Positions 22,041 to 31,216 of a stretch of DNA of 64,000 nt are shown here, piece by piece (within the stretch, counting starts at the first letter, position 1; each line of letters opens with the position of its first letter). Both the position numbers and the translations under genes were made by a program. The notes under the pieces are model-generated. The model was not told where the DNA came from. It saw nothing but the letters and a program-made list of their open reading frames with translations, and did no database searches. Source of the DNA: Prodigiosinella aquatilis (GTDB taxonomy: Bacteria; Pseudomonadota; Gammaproteobacteria; Enterobacterales; Enterobacteriaceae); the NCBI GenBank assembly GCA_030388725.1, contig CP128857.1:1-64000 (forward strand). Direction: 5' to 3'.

Positions 22041-24830
22041 ATGGCTCAGATTACTGAAAACCCTTTGATCCTGGTGGATGGTTCATCCTATTTATATCGT
22101 GCTTATCATGCTTTTCCCCCGTTAACCAATAGCGCAGGTGAACCTACTGGGGCGATGTATGGTGTACTTAACATGCTGCGAAGCTTATTACTCCAGTATC
22201 ATCCCAGCCATGTGGCGGTGGTGTTTGATGCTAAAGGTAAAACGTTTCGTGATGAACTATTTGAAGATTACAAATCTCACCGTCCTCCGATGCCAGACGA
22301 TCTGCGCGAACAGATAGAGCCTTTACACCGTATGGTGACGGCGATGGGATTGCCTTTGTTGGTGGTTTCTGGTGTAGAGGCAGATGATGTTATCGGCACT
22401 CTTTCTTTACAAGCAGAACGAGCCGGTATACCGGTATTGATTAGTACCGGTGATAAAGATATGGCTCAGTTGGTTACATCCAATATCACGCTGATCAATA
22501 CGATGACCAATAGCATTCTTGGTCCTGAAGAGGTGTGCAATAAATATGGTATTCCTCCTGAGTTGATTATCGATTTTCTTGCCCTGATGGGGGACTCTTC
22601 CGATAACATTCCTGGCGTACCTGGGGTCGGTGAAAAGACCGCGCAGGCGTTGTTACAAGGATTGGGCGGATTGGATTCACTGTACGGAAATCTGGATAAA
22701 ATTGCTGGTTTGTCTTTTCGCGGGGCGAAAACCATGGCGGCCAAGCTGGAACAACACAAAGAGATCGCCTATCTCTCCTATAAATTGGCCACTATCAAAA
22801 CGGATGTTGAACTTGAATTGAATTGCGATCAATTAACTGTTAATGAGCCAAATGTTGTTGAACTGAGAGATCTGTTTGGTCATTACGAGTTTAAGCGTTG
22901 GTTAATTGATATTGAATCCGGAACATGGTTACAGGATAAAAAAAGTAACCTGGCCGTGCCGACAGTAATAAAAAAGATAGAAGAAAAGACGCAAGAAGAA
23001 AAAGTAAGCGTCCTGTCTCAGGACAATTACGTCACTATTCTGGATGAAAAAACCTTACAGGACTGGATAGCGCGTTTAAAGGCCGCTGAGGTGTTTGCTT
23101 TTGATACGGAAACAGACAGCCTGGACACCCTTGCCGCTAATCTGGTAGGGATGTCATTCGCGATTAAACCGGGTGAGGCTGCATATCTGCCCTTGGCTCA
23201 CGACTATCTGGATGCACCTGAACAGCTCGATCGTACAAAGGTATTGGCAGCACTCAAACCGCTGCTGGAAGATGCCAGCTTACTGAAGATTGGTCAGAAT
23301 CTAAAGTTTGATAAGGGTGTGATGATGCGCCACGGTATTGAGCTACGTGGTATTGCTTTTGATACCATGCTGGAATCCTATGTGTTGGATAGTGTTGCTG
23401 GCCGTCATGATATGGACAGTCTGTCTGCGCGTTATTTAAACCACAAAACTATTAGTTTTGAAGAAGTTGCCGGAAAAGGGAAAAACCAGCTAACTTTCAA
23501 TCAGATTGCATTGGAACAGGCTGCACCCTATGCTGCTGAGGATGCTGACGTCACTTTGTATCTGCACCAGAAACTATGGGAACAGCTGAAGCAGCAACCT
23601 GAATTGCGCAAAGTTTTTCAGGATATAGATATGCCACTGGTGCCGGTGTTATCCCGAATGGAACGCACTGGGGTGCTGATTGATACTACTATTCTGGCAG
23701 AGCATTCGCGGGAACTGACACAACGCCTGGCGGAGTTGGAAGTAAAATCGTATGAGCTGGCAGGAGAAGAATTTAATTTATCTTCCCCCAAACAATTAGG
23801 CGCTATTCTTTATGAAAAACTGCAACTGCCGGTCATCAAAAAAACCCCGAAGGGCGCACCTTCCACCAATGAAGAAGTGTTGGCTGAGTTAGCGCTGGAC
23901 TACCCTTTGCCAAAACTTCTTTTGGAACACCGTGGGCTGGCAAAACTGAAATCCACTTATACCGATAAATTACCGTTGATGATTAACCCGCTAACTAAGC
24001 GAGTACATACCTCTTATCATCAGGCAGTAACAGCAACGGGGCGTTTGTCTTCCAGTGACCCTAACTTGCAGAATATTCCAGTCCGTAATGATGAAGGTCG
24101 TCGTATTCGTCAGGCATTTATTGCGCCGAAAGGATACAGCATTATGGCGGCGGACTACTCTCAGATTGAATTGCGGATTATGGCGCACCTTTCTAAGGAT
24201 GCTGGATTGCTTAAGGCATTTGCAGAAGGTAAGGATATTCACCGCGCAACGGCCTCTGAGGTGTTCGGTATCCCACTTGATAATGTCACCAGCGAACAGC
24301 GGCGAAGTGCCAAGGCAATTAACTTTGGTTTGATTTATGGTATGAGTGCCTTTGGGTTATCGCGCCAGCTAAATATTCCGCGTAAAGAATCTCAGCGTTA
24401 CATGGATCTTTACTTCGAGCGTTATCCAGGGGTACAGCATTATATGGAACGGACACGTCAGCAGGCGGCCGCACAAGGATATGTGTCGACGCTGGACGGT
24501 CGACGTCTCTATTTACCGGATATTCACTCCCGTAACGCTATGGGCCGTAAAGCGGCTGAACGAGCGGCGATTAACGCGCCTATGCAAGGGACCGCTGCGG
24601 ATATTATTAAAAAAGCGATGATCGCGATTGACGATTGGTTACAGCAGCAAGAGGAACCGTTAATCAAAATGATAATGCAGGTCCATGATGAACTGGTTTT
24701 TGAGGTGCATGATTCCGTATTGGATGTGGCCAGGCAGCAAATTAAAGCGCTGATGGAAGGGAGTATGCAATTAGACGTGCCCTTGCTGGTAGCTGTTGGT
24801 ACTGGTCAAAACTGGGATCAGGCGCATTAA
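22041..24830 (+). CDS. polA: DNA polymerase I
   Basis: A 929-residue protein (E. coli 928) with all three domains. The N-terminal 5' nuclease (residues 1-320) has DGSSYLYRAYHA and SGVEADDVIGT. The 3'-5' exonuclease (about 325-520) keeps the DTETDSL motif. The polymerase domain has motif A AADYSQIELRIMAHL, the O-helix RRSAKAINFGLIYG and motif C VHDELVFEV. It fills gaps, removes Okazaki primers and acts in excision repair. Confidence 0.97.
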   Translation: MAQITENPLILVDGSSYLYRAYHAFPPLTNSAGEPTGAMYGVLNMLRSLLLQYHPSHVAVVFDAKGKTFRDELFEDYKSHRPPMPDDLREQIEPLHRMVTAMGLPLLVVSGVEADDVIGTLSLQAERAGIPVLISTGDKDMAQLVTSNITLINTMTNSILGPEEVCNKYGIPPELIIDFLALMGDSSDNIPGVPGVGEKTAQALLQGLGGLDSLYGNLDKIAGLSFRGAKTMAAKLEQHKEIAYLSYKLATIKTDVELELNCDQLTVNEPNVVELRDLFGHYEFKRWLIDIESGTWLQDKKSNLAVPTVIKKIEEKTQEEKVSVLSQDNYVTILDEKTLQDWIARLKAAEVFAFDTETDSLDTLAANLVGMSFAIKPGEAAYLPLAHDYLDAPEQLDRTKVLAALKPLLEDASLLKIGQNLKFDKGVMMRHGIELRGIAFDTMLESYVLDSVAGRHDMDSLSARYLNHKTISFEEVAGKGKNQLTFNQIALEQAAPYAAEDADVTLYLHQKLWEQLKQQPELRKVFQDIDMPLVPVLSRMERTGVLIDTTILAEHSRELTQRLAELEVKSYELAGEEFNLSSPKQLGAILYEKLQLPVIKKTPKGAPSTNEEVLAELALDYPLPKLLLEHRGLAKLKSTYTDKLPLMINPLTKRVHTSYHQAVTATGRLSSSDPNLQNIPVRNDEGRRIRQAFIAPKGYSIMAADYSQIELRIMAHLSKDAGLLKAFAEGKDIHRATASEVFGIPLDNVTSEQRRSAKAINFGLIYGMSAFGLSRQLNIPRKESQRYMDLYFERYPGVQHYMERTRQQAAAQGYVSTLDGRRLYLPDIHSRNAMGRKAAERAAINAPMQGTAADIIKKAMIAIDDWLQQQEEPLIKMIMQVHDELVFEVHDSVLDVARQQIKALMEGSMQLDVPLLVAVGTGQNWDQAH

Positions 24831-25026
24831 CCTGCATTGCTGATGTTGTTTGTTTATACAGAGCTTGATGACAAAGAGTACGGTATTGCTTCTTGTGTAT
24901 TTTTGTATCAAACAGTTACATCGTAAAAATGTGGCCTTTATGTAATTAAGCTACAGGATAGTGTGATCAAGTTTGGTTTTGTTTAAATGGTAGTCACTTT
25001 TTATGAAATTAAACAACAAAAAATCC

Positions 25027-25055
25027 TTTGTTCCAGTGAAAAAATAGGGTAGAGT
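25027..25055 (+). promoter_or_regulatory. spf promoter
   Basis: Candidate -35 TTTGTT (25027-25032) and -10 TAGAGT (25050-25055) are 17 bp apart and lie 7 bp before the Spot 42 5' end. A TGTGATC half-site near 24961 may be part of a CRP site, as spf is CRP-repressed in E. coli. Confidence 0.6.
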
Positions 25056-25062
25056 TAAAGGC

Positions 25063-25171
25063 GTAGGGTACAGAGGTAAGATGTTCTATCTTTCAGACCT
25101 TTTACTTCACGTAATCGGATTTGGCTGAATGTTAGCCGCCCCGGTCAGTTTTCTGACCGGGGCGTTTTTTA
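25063..25171 (+). ncRNA. spf: Spot 42 small RNA
   Basis: About 109 nt beginning GTAGGGTACAGAGGTAAG, nearly identical to E. coli Spot 42 through its Hfq-binding and target-pairing regions. It ends in the terminator CGCCCCGGTCAG/CTGACCGGGGCG plus T6. The loop differs from E. coli but pairing is kept. It lies between polA and engB as in E. coli, and mediates catabolite repression of secondary carbon genes. Confidence 0.96.
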
Positions 25172-25278
25172 TGGGAATTATGTGGAATAGCTGGCGATAG
25201 TGGTAATGTAGTAGATGCAGATGCTATCGCCGTTTGCCAGAAAATGTCGTTAATGCCATCGACTGGCAATAATCAGTA

Positions 25279-25914
25279 TTATTCGGCTGGTATTTCTTCT
25301 GTCGCAGAGTCCAATGTGCTGAACCAGCTATCTAATTTCTCACGTAATTTATCTACACCTGTTTTCTTCAGGGAAGAGAAGGTTTCTACTTGGATATCGC
25401 TCATAAACGGCAATACGGCTTCTCGTACCATTGTTAACTGTGATTTGCGGGCTCCAGACGTCAGTTTATCGGCTTTGGTCAGTAACACTAAAACCGGAAG
25501 ATGGACAGTAGCAGCCCACTCCAGCATTTGTTGATCGAGATCTTTCAGTGGGTGGCGGATATCCATCAATACCACTAATCCCTTCAGGCAGTTACGCTTT
25601 TGCAGATACTCACCCAGAGCGTTCTGCCATTTTCGTTTCATTTCTTCCGGCACTTCGGCATAGCCGTAACCGGGCAGATCGACCAAGCGCACATCTTCGG
25701 TTACTTCAAATAGATTAATCAATTGAGTCCGACCTGGGGTTTTGCTGGTACGGGCCAGGTTTTTCTGATTGGTTAATGTGTTGAGTGCACTGGATTTACC
25801 GGCATTTGAGCGTCCAGCAAAGGCGACTTCAATACCGCTATCGGCGGGCAGATGGCGGATATCAGGGGCACTGATGACGAAACGGGTCACATGGTAGTTA
25901 TATTGGTGGGTCAC
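25279..25914 (-). CDS. engB: Ribosome biogenesis GTPase EngB (YihA/YsxC)
   Basis: A 211-residue TRAFAC-class GTPase for 50S subunit assembly. G1 AGRSNAGKS (about residue 35-43), G3 DLPGYGYAEV and G4 LTKADKL are intact. No ATG occurs at the 5' end. The frame is open upstream to a TTG at 25938, but the GTG at 25914 has a weak AGAGACGAAG site upstream and gives the E. coli length (210), so it is preferred with some doubt. The gene is convergent with spf. Confidence 0.92.
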   Translation of the reverse strand: MTHQYNYHVTRFVISAPDIRHLPADSGIEVAFAGRSNAGKSSALNTLTNQKNLARTSKTPGRTQLINLFEVTEDVRLVDLPGYGYAEVPEEMKRKWQNALGEYLQKRNCLKGLVVLMDIRHPLKDLDQQMLEWAATVHLPVLVLLTKADKLTSGARKSQLTMVREAVLPFMSDIQVETFSSLKKTGVDKLREKLDSWFSTLDSATEEIPAE

Positions 25915-26139
25915 AATCTTCGTCTCTGTCTGGATCAATAATAGGTGAAGATTATACCTGTAACTGACAATAAAAGACGGGGTTTATCCGTACTGGTTCA
26001 TTTACACCAGTAGGTGAAATGAGTTGAGAGAAGAAAAGTATCTTCAATGAAGTTGAATACTGTTTTATTGATACACTTTCTGCTAGATTCCGCCGCAATC
26101 TCCTACATTATATGTATTTCAGAATTTGAGAGCGAAGCT

Positions 26140-26664
26140 ATGAAACAGCCAGTTAAAGGGCCGGGTGATAAATCCACCAAGCCAAAAATAAAGAGAAAAA
26201 GTCGTGAAGAATTGAATATCGAAGCCCGCGAACGTAAGCGCCAGAAAAAGCATCGAGGCCATACTTCTGGTAACCGTACTCAGGAAGGTAGTAACGCCAG
26301 CAAATCATCTGGTCAGAGTAAGATAGTCGACCCGCGCATTGGCAGCAAAAAACCGGTATCGTTGATTGCCAATACTGCTGCACCAATGAAGGTGATAGCA
26401 CCAAAAGCTGAAAAGTTAGAGAAGCTTTCTCCCGAAGAAGAATTAGGCATGTTGGAAAATGATTCGCGTCTGGATGATCTGCTGGATCGTTTGGAAAAAG
26501 GTGAAACACTCAGCGCGAAAGATCAATCCTGGGTTGATGAGAAACTGGACCGCATCGACATATTGATGGAGCTATTAGGGATTGAATTAGGGAATGACGA
26601 CGAAGAGGAGCCGGAAGAGGATATGCTTCAGCTACTTAAGCGTAATAACCCGAAAGATAATTAA
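26140..26664 (+). CDS. yihI: Der GTPase-activating protein YihI
   Basis: A 174-residue very hydrophilic protein that stimulates the GTPase Der in 50S assembly in E. coli. The basic N-terminus (KSTKPKIKRKSREELN, ERKRQKKHRG) is followed by a disordered linker and an acidic C-terminal domain (SPEEELGMLENDSRLDDLLDRL). The ATG at 26140 matches the family start; the upstream in-frame hydrophobic extension to 26047 is not homologous. Its TAA overlaps the start of the next ORF by one base. Confidence 0.93.
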   Translation: MKQPVKGPGDKSTKPKIKRKSREELNIEARERKRQKKHRGHTSGNRTQEGSNASKSSGQSKIVDPRIGSKKPVSLIANTAAPMKVIAPKAEKLEKLSPEEELGMLENDSRLDDLLDRLEKGETLSAKDQSWVDEKLDRIDILMELLGIELGNDDEEEPEEDMLQLLKRNNPKDN

Positions 26665-26840
26665 TGATAAAAGGACTATTTCTACTTATAACCTTTCTGG
26701 CTACATGTTTTTTGCTGAGTCTGTTAGTTAAACTGTGGTGCCTGTCAAAACGGAAACATCGGCTGCATGCGGCAGTTTTTTCCAAACGGCGGTTAATGCC
26801 GCAAAGACAATCGCGCAGTAAACGATACCGAAAGGAGTGA
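26664..26840 (+). CDS. Small single-span membrane protein, unrecognised
   Basis: A 58-codon ORF begins at the ATG sharing one base with the yihI stop (TAATG) and ends 5 bp before the hemN ATG, so it sits inside the yihI-hemN transcript. The product starts MIKGLFLLITFLATCFLLSL, one membrane span of about 20 residues, and ends in a strongly basic tail (about 15 Lys/Arg in 30 residues). Positive-inside topology would put the tail in the cytoplasm. I do not recognise it; it could be a shortened relative of a longer membrane protein found here in other Enterobacterales. No function is assigned. Confidence 0.55.
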   Translation: MIKGLFLLITFLATCFLLSLLVKLWCLSKRKHRLHAAVFSKRRLMPQRQSRSKRYRKE

Positions 26841-26845
26841 GTAGC

Positions 26846-28219
26846 ATGTTTGAGCAGACGATTGACTGGGATTTGGCCCTGATACAAAAATATAATTATT
26901 CTGGGCCACGTTACACCTCATATCCCACGGCGCTGGAATTTAGCGAAAGTTACGATGAATCCGCTTTTCAACGAGCCACTAAGCGTTATCCTCAACGGCC
27001 ATTGTCACTGTATCTGCACATCCCTTTTTGCCATCGTCTGTGTTATTTCTGCGGTTGCAATAAACTAGTGACTCGCCAGTTGCATAAAGCAGATGAGTAT
27101 CTGGATGTATTGGAACAAGAAATCCGACATCGTGCGAAGTTGTTTGCTGGTCGTACGGTTACACAGATGCACTGGGGCGGAGGCACACCAACTTATCTGA
27201 ATAAAAATCAGATTAGCAGGCTGATGGGATTGCTGAGAGAGCAATTTGCATTTTCTGAGCAGGCAGAAATATCGCTGGAAATTGATCCACGTGAAATTGA
27301 ACTGGATATTCTGGATCATCTGTATAGCGAAGGTTTTAACCGCCTGAGTATGGGCGTTCAGGATTTCAATAAGGATGTTCAGCGGTTGGTGAACCGTGAG
27401 CAGGATGAGTCCTTTATTTTTGCCCTAATCAATCGAGCCAAAGCGTTGGGTTTTTCTTCCACCAATATTGATTTGATTTACGGATTACCTAAACAAACTC
27501 CGGAAAGTTTTTCTTTTACGTTACAGCGTGTTATCGAACTGAATCCACACCGACTCAGTGTTTTTAATTATGCGCATCTACCGGACTTATTTGCTGCTCA
27601 ACGTAAAATTAAAGAATCTGATCTTCCCAGTGCTGAGCAGAAGTTGGATATTCTTCAGCAAACCATAGAAACCCTGACCAGCTCAGGCTACCAGTTTATC
27701 GGTATGGATCACTTTGCCCGACCAGACGATGAATTAGCGATTGCCCAGCGGGAAGGCGTACTACACCGTAATTTTCAGGGTTATACCACGCAGGGGAATA
27801 CCGACTTGCTTGGCATGGGCGTTTCGGCTATTAGCATGATTGGCGATAGTTATGCTCAGAACCAGAAAGAGCTGAAGCTTTACTATTCACAAGTGGAACA
27901 GACGGGTAATGCGCTGTGGCGTGGTTTGACATTGACTCGAGACGATTGTATCCGTCGTGATGTGATTAAAACGCTGATTTGCAATTTCAAGTTGAGTTAC
28001 GCAGTCATTGAAGCAGAGTTCGGTATCAATTTTAGTACCTATTTTGCTGACGATTTACGTTTGTTGGCACCCATGGCGGAAGATGGCTTGGTAGAAATCC
28101 AAGAACAAGGTATCACTGTTACGGCTAGAGGACGATTGCTGATCCGCAATATCTGTATGTGCTTTGATATTTATCTGCGTAACAAGATGCGAACGCAGCA
28201 ATTTTCTCGGGTTATTTAA
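26846..28219 (+). CDS. hemN: Oxygen-independent coproporphyrinogen III oxidase HemN
   Basis: A 457-residue radical SAM enzyme (same length as E. coli) that decarboxylates coproporphyrinogen III in anaerobic heme synthesis. The N-terminal YNYSGPRYTSYPTA segment and the cluster motif HIPFCHRLCYFCGC (about residues 58-71) with CxxxCxxC are intact, as is the SAM-binding GGGTPTYL. The ATG at 26846 has AAGGAG eight bases upstream; an in-frame GTG at 26837 is unlikely. Confidence 0.96.
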   Translation: MFEQTIDWDLALIQKYNYSGPRYTSYPTALEFSESYDESAFQRATKRYPQRPLSLYLHIPFCHRLCYFCGCNKLVTRQLHKADEYLDVLEQEIRHRAKLFAGRTVTQMHWGGGTPTYLNKNQISRLMGLLREQFAFSEQAEISLEIDPREIELDILDHLYSEGFNRLSMGVQDFNKDVQRLVNREQDESFIFALINRAKALGFSSTNIDLIYGLPKQTPESFSFTLQRVIELNPHRLSVFNYAHLPDLFAAQRKIKESDLPSAEQKLDILQQTIETLTSSGYQFIGMDHFARPDDELAIAQREGVLHRNFQGYTTQGNTDLLGMGVSAISMIGDSYAQNQKELKLYYSQVEQTGNALWRGLTLTRDDCIRRDVIKTLICNFKLSYAVIEAEFGINFSTYFADDLRLLAPMAEDGLVEIQEQGITVTARGRLLIRNICMCFDIYLRNKMRTQQFSRVI

Positions 28220-28222
28220 AAC

Positions 28223-28250
28223 AAAAACAGCCTTTAGCGGCTGTTTTTAC
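28223..28250 (+). terminator. hemN terminator
   Basis: The stem AAAAACAGCC/GGCTGTTTTT with a 6-nt loop lies 3 bp after the hemN stop. It is A/T-flanked on both sides, so it may also serve yshB on the other strand. Confidence 0.88.
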
Positions 28251-28275
28251 GTTATATCCTTAACTTACTTGTCTG

Positions 28276-28398
28276 CTAGCTAAAGAAATTGATCAGTGCG
28301 GCACATAAAACAGCAGCAATAGCAGTTTCCGGTGTATTGCCCACCGTACTGCTGATTTCTGCGCCATGTGTCACTATATGAATAAGTGATTCCAGCAT
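28276..28398 (-). CDS. yshB: Small membrane protein YshB
   Basis: A 40-residue hydrophobic protein beginning MLESLIHIV and ending NFFS. It matches the E. coli small protein YshB (36 residues) in both ends and in the central PETAIAAVLCAALI helix, with four extra residues in the middle. A strong GGAGAGGGG ribosome binding site precedes the ATG. It sits between hemN and glnG as in E. coli. YshB has been linked to intracellular replication in Salmonella; its molecular role is unknown. Confidence 0.88.
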   Translation of the reverse strand: MLESLIHIVTHGAEISSTVGNTPETAIAAVLCAALINFFS

Positions 28399-28545
28399 GG
28401 TTCCCCTCTCCTGTCAGCGACACGATCATACTGCGGGTATGAACCATGTAAAGTACAAATTACCAACAATTTTGTGCGTTGTATTGTACTTTTTATCACC
28501 AGTTGAATTGATTCGTTTTGGCACAATAAAACGTGGCAATAATGG

Positions 28546-29958
28546 TCATTCCATTCCCAACTCTTTGAGTTTCCGGGTGAGAGTGTTTCGACCCCATCCC
28601 AACAAACGAGCAGCTTCCTGTTTGTGACCTTGGGTATGACGCAGTGCGGTGGTTAGCAGCGTTCTCTCCATTTCAGGTTGAGCTTCTGCCAACAGGTTTT
28701 GATGGCCGGAACGTAATGCCCTGTCAGCCCATTGTGCCAACAACGTGGCCCAACTATCAGGTAACACATGCACAGTGGAATCTGGCGCGGTAGTTTCAAA
28801 TAGTTCTGGCGGCAGATCCTGAATCAAGACTTCTTGGCCAGCAGCCATAACGGTAAGCCAGCGACAGGTATTCTCCAACTGGCGCACGTTACCCCCCCAG
28901 GGTAAGCGGGTCAGCGCTGCTTCTGTTTCCGGATGAAGATTTTTAGGCTCAACACCAAGCTCCTTGGCTGTGGCTTGCAGGAAATAGCGGGCTAGCCGGG
29001 GAATATCTTCCCGGCGTTCGCGCAGTGGAGGTAAATGGACACGAATAACATTTAAACGGTGGAATAGATCCTCACGGAACTTGCCTTCCTGTACCCGCAA
29101 CTCCAGATTTTGGTGGGTGGCGGCAATAATGCGGACATCCACCTTTACAGCGGCGTAACCTCCAACGCGATAGAATTGTCCATCGGCCAGTACGCGCAGT
29201 AGACGGGTCTGTACGTCCAGTGGCATGTCACCAATTTCGTCGAGAAACAGTGTCCCACCATCAGCCTGCTCAAAACGACCTTGCCGAATCTGGTTGGCAC
29301 CAGTAAACGCGCCTTTTTCATGACCAAAAAGCTCAGATTCAATGAGATCTTTAGGGATAGCGGCCATGTTCAGAGCAATAAATGGTGCCTTGGTGCGAGG
29401 GCTGTGGCGATGCAGCGCGTGAGCGACCAGTTCTTTACCGGTTCCTGACTCACCATTAATCAGAACGCTGATAGATGATCGGGAAAGGCGGCCAATGATA
29501 CGAAATACATCCTGCATGGCCGGAGCTTCGCCGATAATATCTGCTGTTGGTCCGCTAATGGGCTGACTACGAACTGGTTGTTGTTGTTCCATGTAGTGGC
29601 TGATGGCTCTCTCCACCAGCGCGACAGCTTCATCAATATCAAAAGGTTTGGGTAGATAATCAAACGCACCTTGCTGATAGGCGCTGACTGCCGCATCCAG
29701 ATCGGAATGTGCAGTCATAATAATGACCGGCAGCATCGGATGGCGTTGCTTTATCTGCTGAAGCAATGCCAGACCATCCATGCCGGGCATGCGGATATCG
29801 GAAAGCAGGACATCCGGTGTTTGGGTTGCCAGCGCACTTAAGGCTTGATTCCCATTATCAAAGGTGGCGCATGTTAAACCAGCGCCGGTCAGTGCGCGTT
29901 CAAGCACCCAACGGATGGAGCTATCGTCATCGACAATCCAGACTATCCCTCGTTGCAT
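28546..29958 (-). CDS. glnG: Nitrogen regulator NtrC (GlnG)
   Basis: A 470-residue sigma-54 activator. The receiver domain has the DDD acid pocket and the phospho-acceptor in LLSDIRMPGMDG (about residue 54). The AAA+ domain has Walker A GESGTGKE, the sigma-54 contact loop GAFTGA and Walker B GTLFLDEIG. A Fis-type HTH ends the protein. MM occurs at the start; the second methionine (29958) has GAGG at six bases and matches E. coli. It lies 8 bp after glnL. Confidence 0.96.
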   Translation of the reverse strand: MQRGIVWIVDDDSSIRWVLERALTGAGLTCATFDNGNQALSALATQTPDVLLSDIRMPGMDGLALLQQIKQRHPMLPVIIMTAHSDLDAAVSAYQQGAFDYLPKPFDIDEAVALVERAISHYMEQQQPVRSQPISGPTADIIGEAPAMQDVFRIIGRLSRSSISVLINGESGTGKELVAHALHRHSPRTKAPFIALNMAAIPKDLIESELFGHEKGAFTGANQIRQGRFEQADGGTLFLDEIGDMPLDVQTRLLRVLADGQFYRVGGYAAVKVDVRIIAATHQNLELRVQEGKFREDLFHRLNVIRVHLPPLRERREDIPRLARYFLQATAKELGVEPKNLHPETEAALTRLPWGGNVRQLENTCRWLTVMAAGQEVLIQDLPPELFETTAPDSTVHVLPDSWATLLAQWADRALRSGHQNLLAEAQPEMERTLLTTALRHTQGHKQEAARLLGWGRNTLTRKLKELGME

Positions 29959-29966
29959 CATGAACC

Positions 29967-31016
29967 TCACTGGCGAATGGGCAGATAAACCGAAAACTCG
30001 GTATGACCTGGCCAACTGTTGAATTCAATTTTACCGGAATGTTGATCGATAAGATTCCGGGCTATCGACAATCCCAGGCCGGTTCCTCCTTCCCGCCCAC
30101 TAACCATAGGATAGAACAACGTATCCTGTAGTTGAGCCGGAACACCTGGGCCATCATCTTCAATATCAATACGGGCTACCAGACGATAACGCACACCATG
30201 TAGCGTCAATTGAAACGCAGTCCGGGTACGGATAGTGATGGTGCCGCCTTCTTCCCCCAGAGCCTGTAGTGCATTGCGGGTAATGTTAAGTAATACCTGC
30301 TCAATCTGATCCGGGTCGTGTGTCAGTTCTGGCAGGCTGGGGTCGTAATCCCTGACCAGCGTAACATTGTCTGTTTTTTCCAGAGATACCAGTTGGAATA
30401 CGCGTTCGGCAACCTGATGAATGCTCTGCGTAACGTGCAAGCCTGGTTGTTGTGGCCCTAATAACCGGTCTACCAGATTACGCAGACGATCTGCTTGCTC
30501 AATGATGACTTTGGTATATTCCCTTAACTCAGGATCTGGCAGTGCTTTGGAAAGTAACTGTGCTGCCCCGCGTAACCCACCAAGCGGGTTTTTGATCTCA
30601 TGTGCCAGGCCTCTCACCAGATCACGAGCTGCTTGTTGCTGGGCGTGTTGTAGTTGCTCCTGGCTTAGACGACGTTGGTTATCCATTGGCGCCATTTCCA
30701 ACAGGATGAAATTGTTCTGTATCCGTTGGGCCGTGAGCGACATGATATGAGCCTTACCATCTACCACAATGGTAACTTCGTTATCGGTAAAGCCCTGTCC
30801 TGAGTCGAGGCTTTCGCGCATCAGGTCGAGATTCAGCGAGAAATAGCCCAGTAGCTCCGGCAGCGGTGTCCCTGACAGCTTTCGGGAACTTTGTGCTAAA
30901 AGTTGCTGTGCCGCTGGGTTGGAGTAGTGAATTGCCAGATCTTTATCCAGCAGTAATATGCTGTTAATCAAAGAATTGAGGATCTGCCCAGCATCGGGCA
31001 GCGTGCCTGTTGCCAT
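29967..31016 (-). CDS. glnL: Nitrogen sensor kinase NtrB (GlnL)
   Basis: A 349-residue cytoplasmic PAS-containing histidine kinase/phosphatase that controls NtrC under PII (GlnB). The H-box GLAHEIKNPLGG (about residues 136-147), N-box TRNALQAL, G1 DDGPGVP and G2 GREGGTGLGL are intact. Length equals E. coli NtrB. It is the middle gene of glnA-glnL-glnG. Confidence 0.96.
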   Translation of the reverse strand: MATGTLPDAGQILNSLINSILLLDKDLAIHYSNPAAQQLLAQSSRKLSGTPLPELLGYFSLNLDLMRESLDSGQGFTDNEVTIVVDGKAHIMSLTAQRIQNNFILLEMAPMDNQRRLSQEQLQHAQQQAARDLVRGLAHEIKNPLGGLRGAAQLLSKALPDPELREYTKVIIEQADRLRNLVDRLLGPQQPGLHVTQSIHQVAERVFQLVSLEKTDNVTLVRDYDPSLPELTHDPDQIEQVLLNITRNALQALGEEGGTITIRTRTAFQLTLHGVRYRLVARIDIEDDGPGVPAQLQDTLFYPMVSGREGGTGLGLSIARNLIDQHSGKIEFNSWPGHTEFSVYLPIRQ

Positions 31017-31095
31017 AACGCAGACTCCCGCACTATGTCAGTGCATTATGTTCTGAATGATAGATATTATGTGGCGACAATATGACGCCGGTGGA

Positions 31096-31121
31096 GAAAA
31101 AAACCCATCCGAAGATGGGCT
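31096..31121 (-). terminator. glnA-glnL intergenic terminator
   Basis: Read on the minus strand, CCCATC-TTCG-GATGGG is followed by T7. It lies 96 bp after glnA and would attenuate readthrough into glnLG, giving the known excess of GlnA. The glnA 3' UTR yields the sRNA GlnZ in E. coli; whether it does here is unknown. Confidence 0.85.
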
Positions 31122-31216
31122 GAAAAGTTTCCACGGCAACAAAAACAAAACATAAAACTTTTGTGTGACGGCAGTTTAAACATCATCGTATCTCTCCTGC
31201 CGTCGACGCGTGATTA

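Noticed and set aside
25939..26139. Possible csrC sRNA between engB and yihI, as in E. coli
   Set aside because: The 200-bp gap lacks the repeated GGA hairpins that define CsrC, so no call was made.
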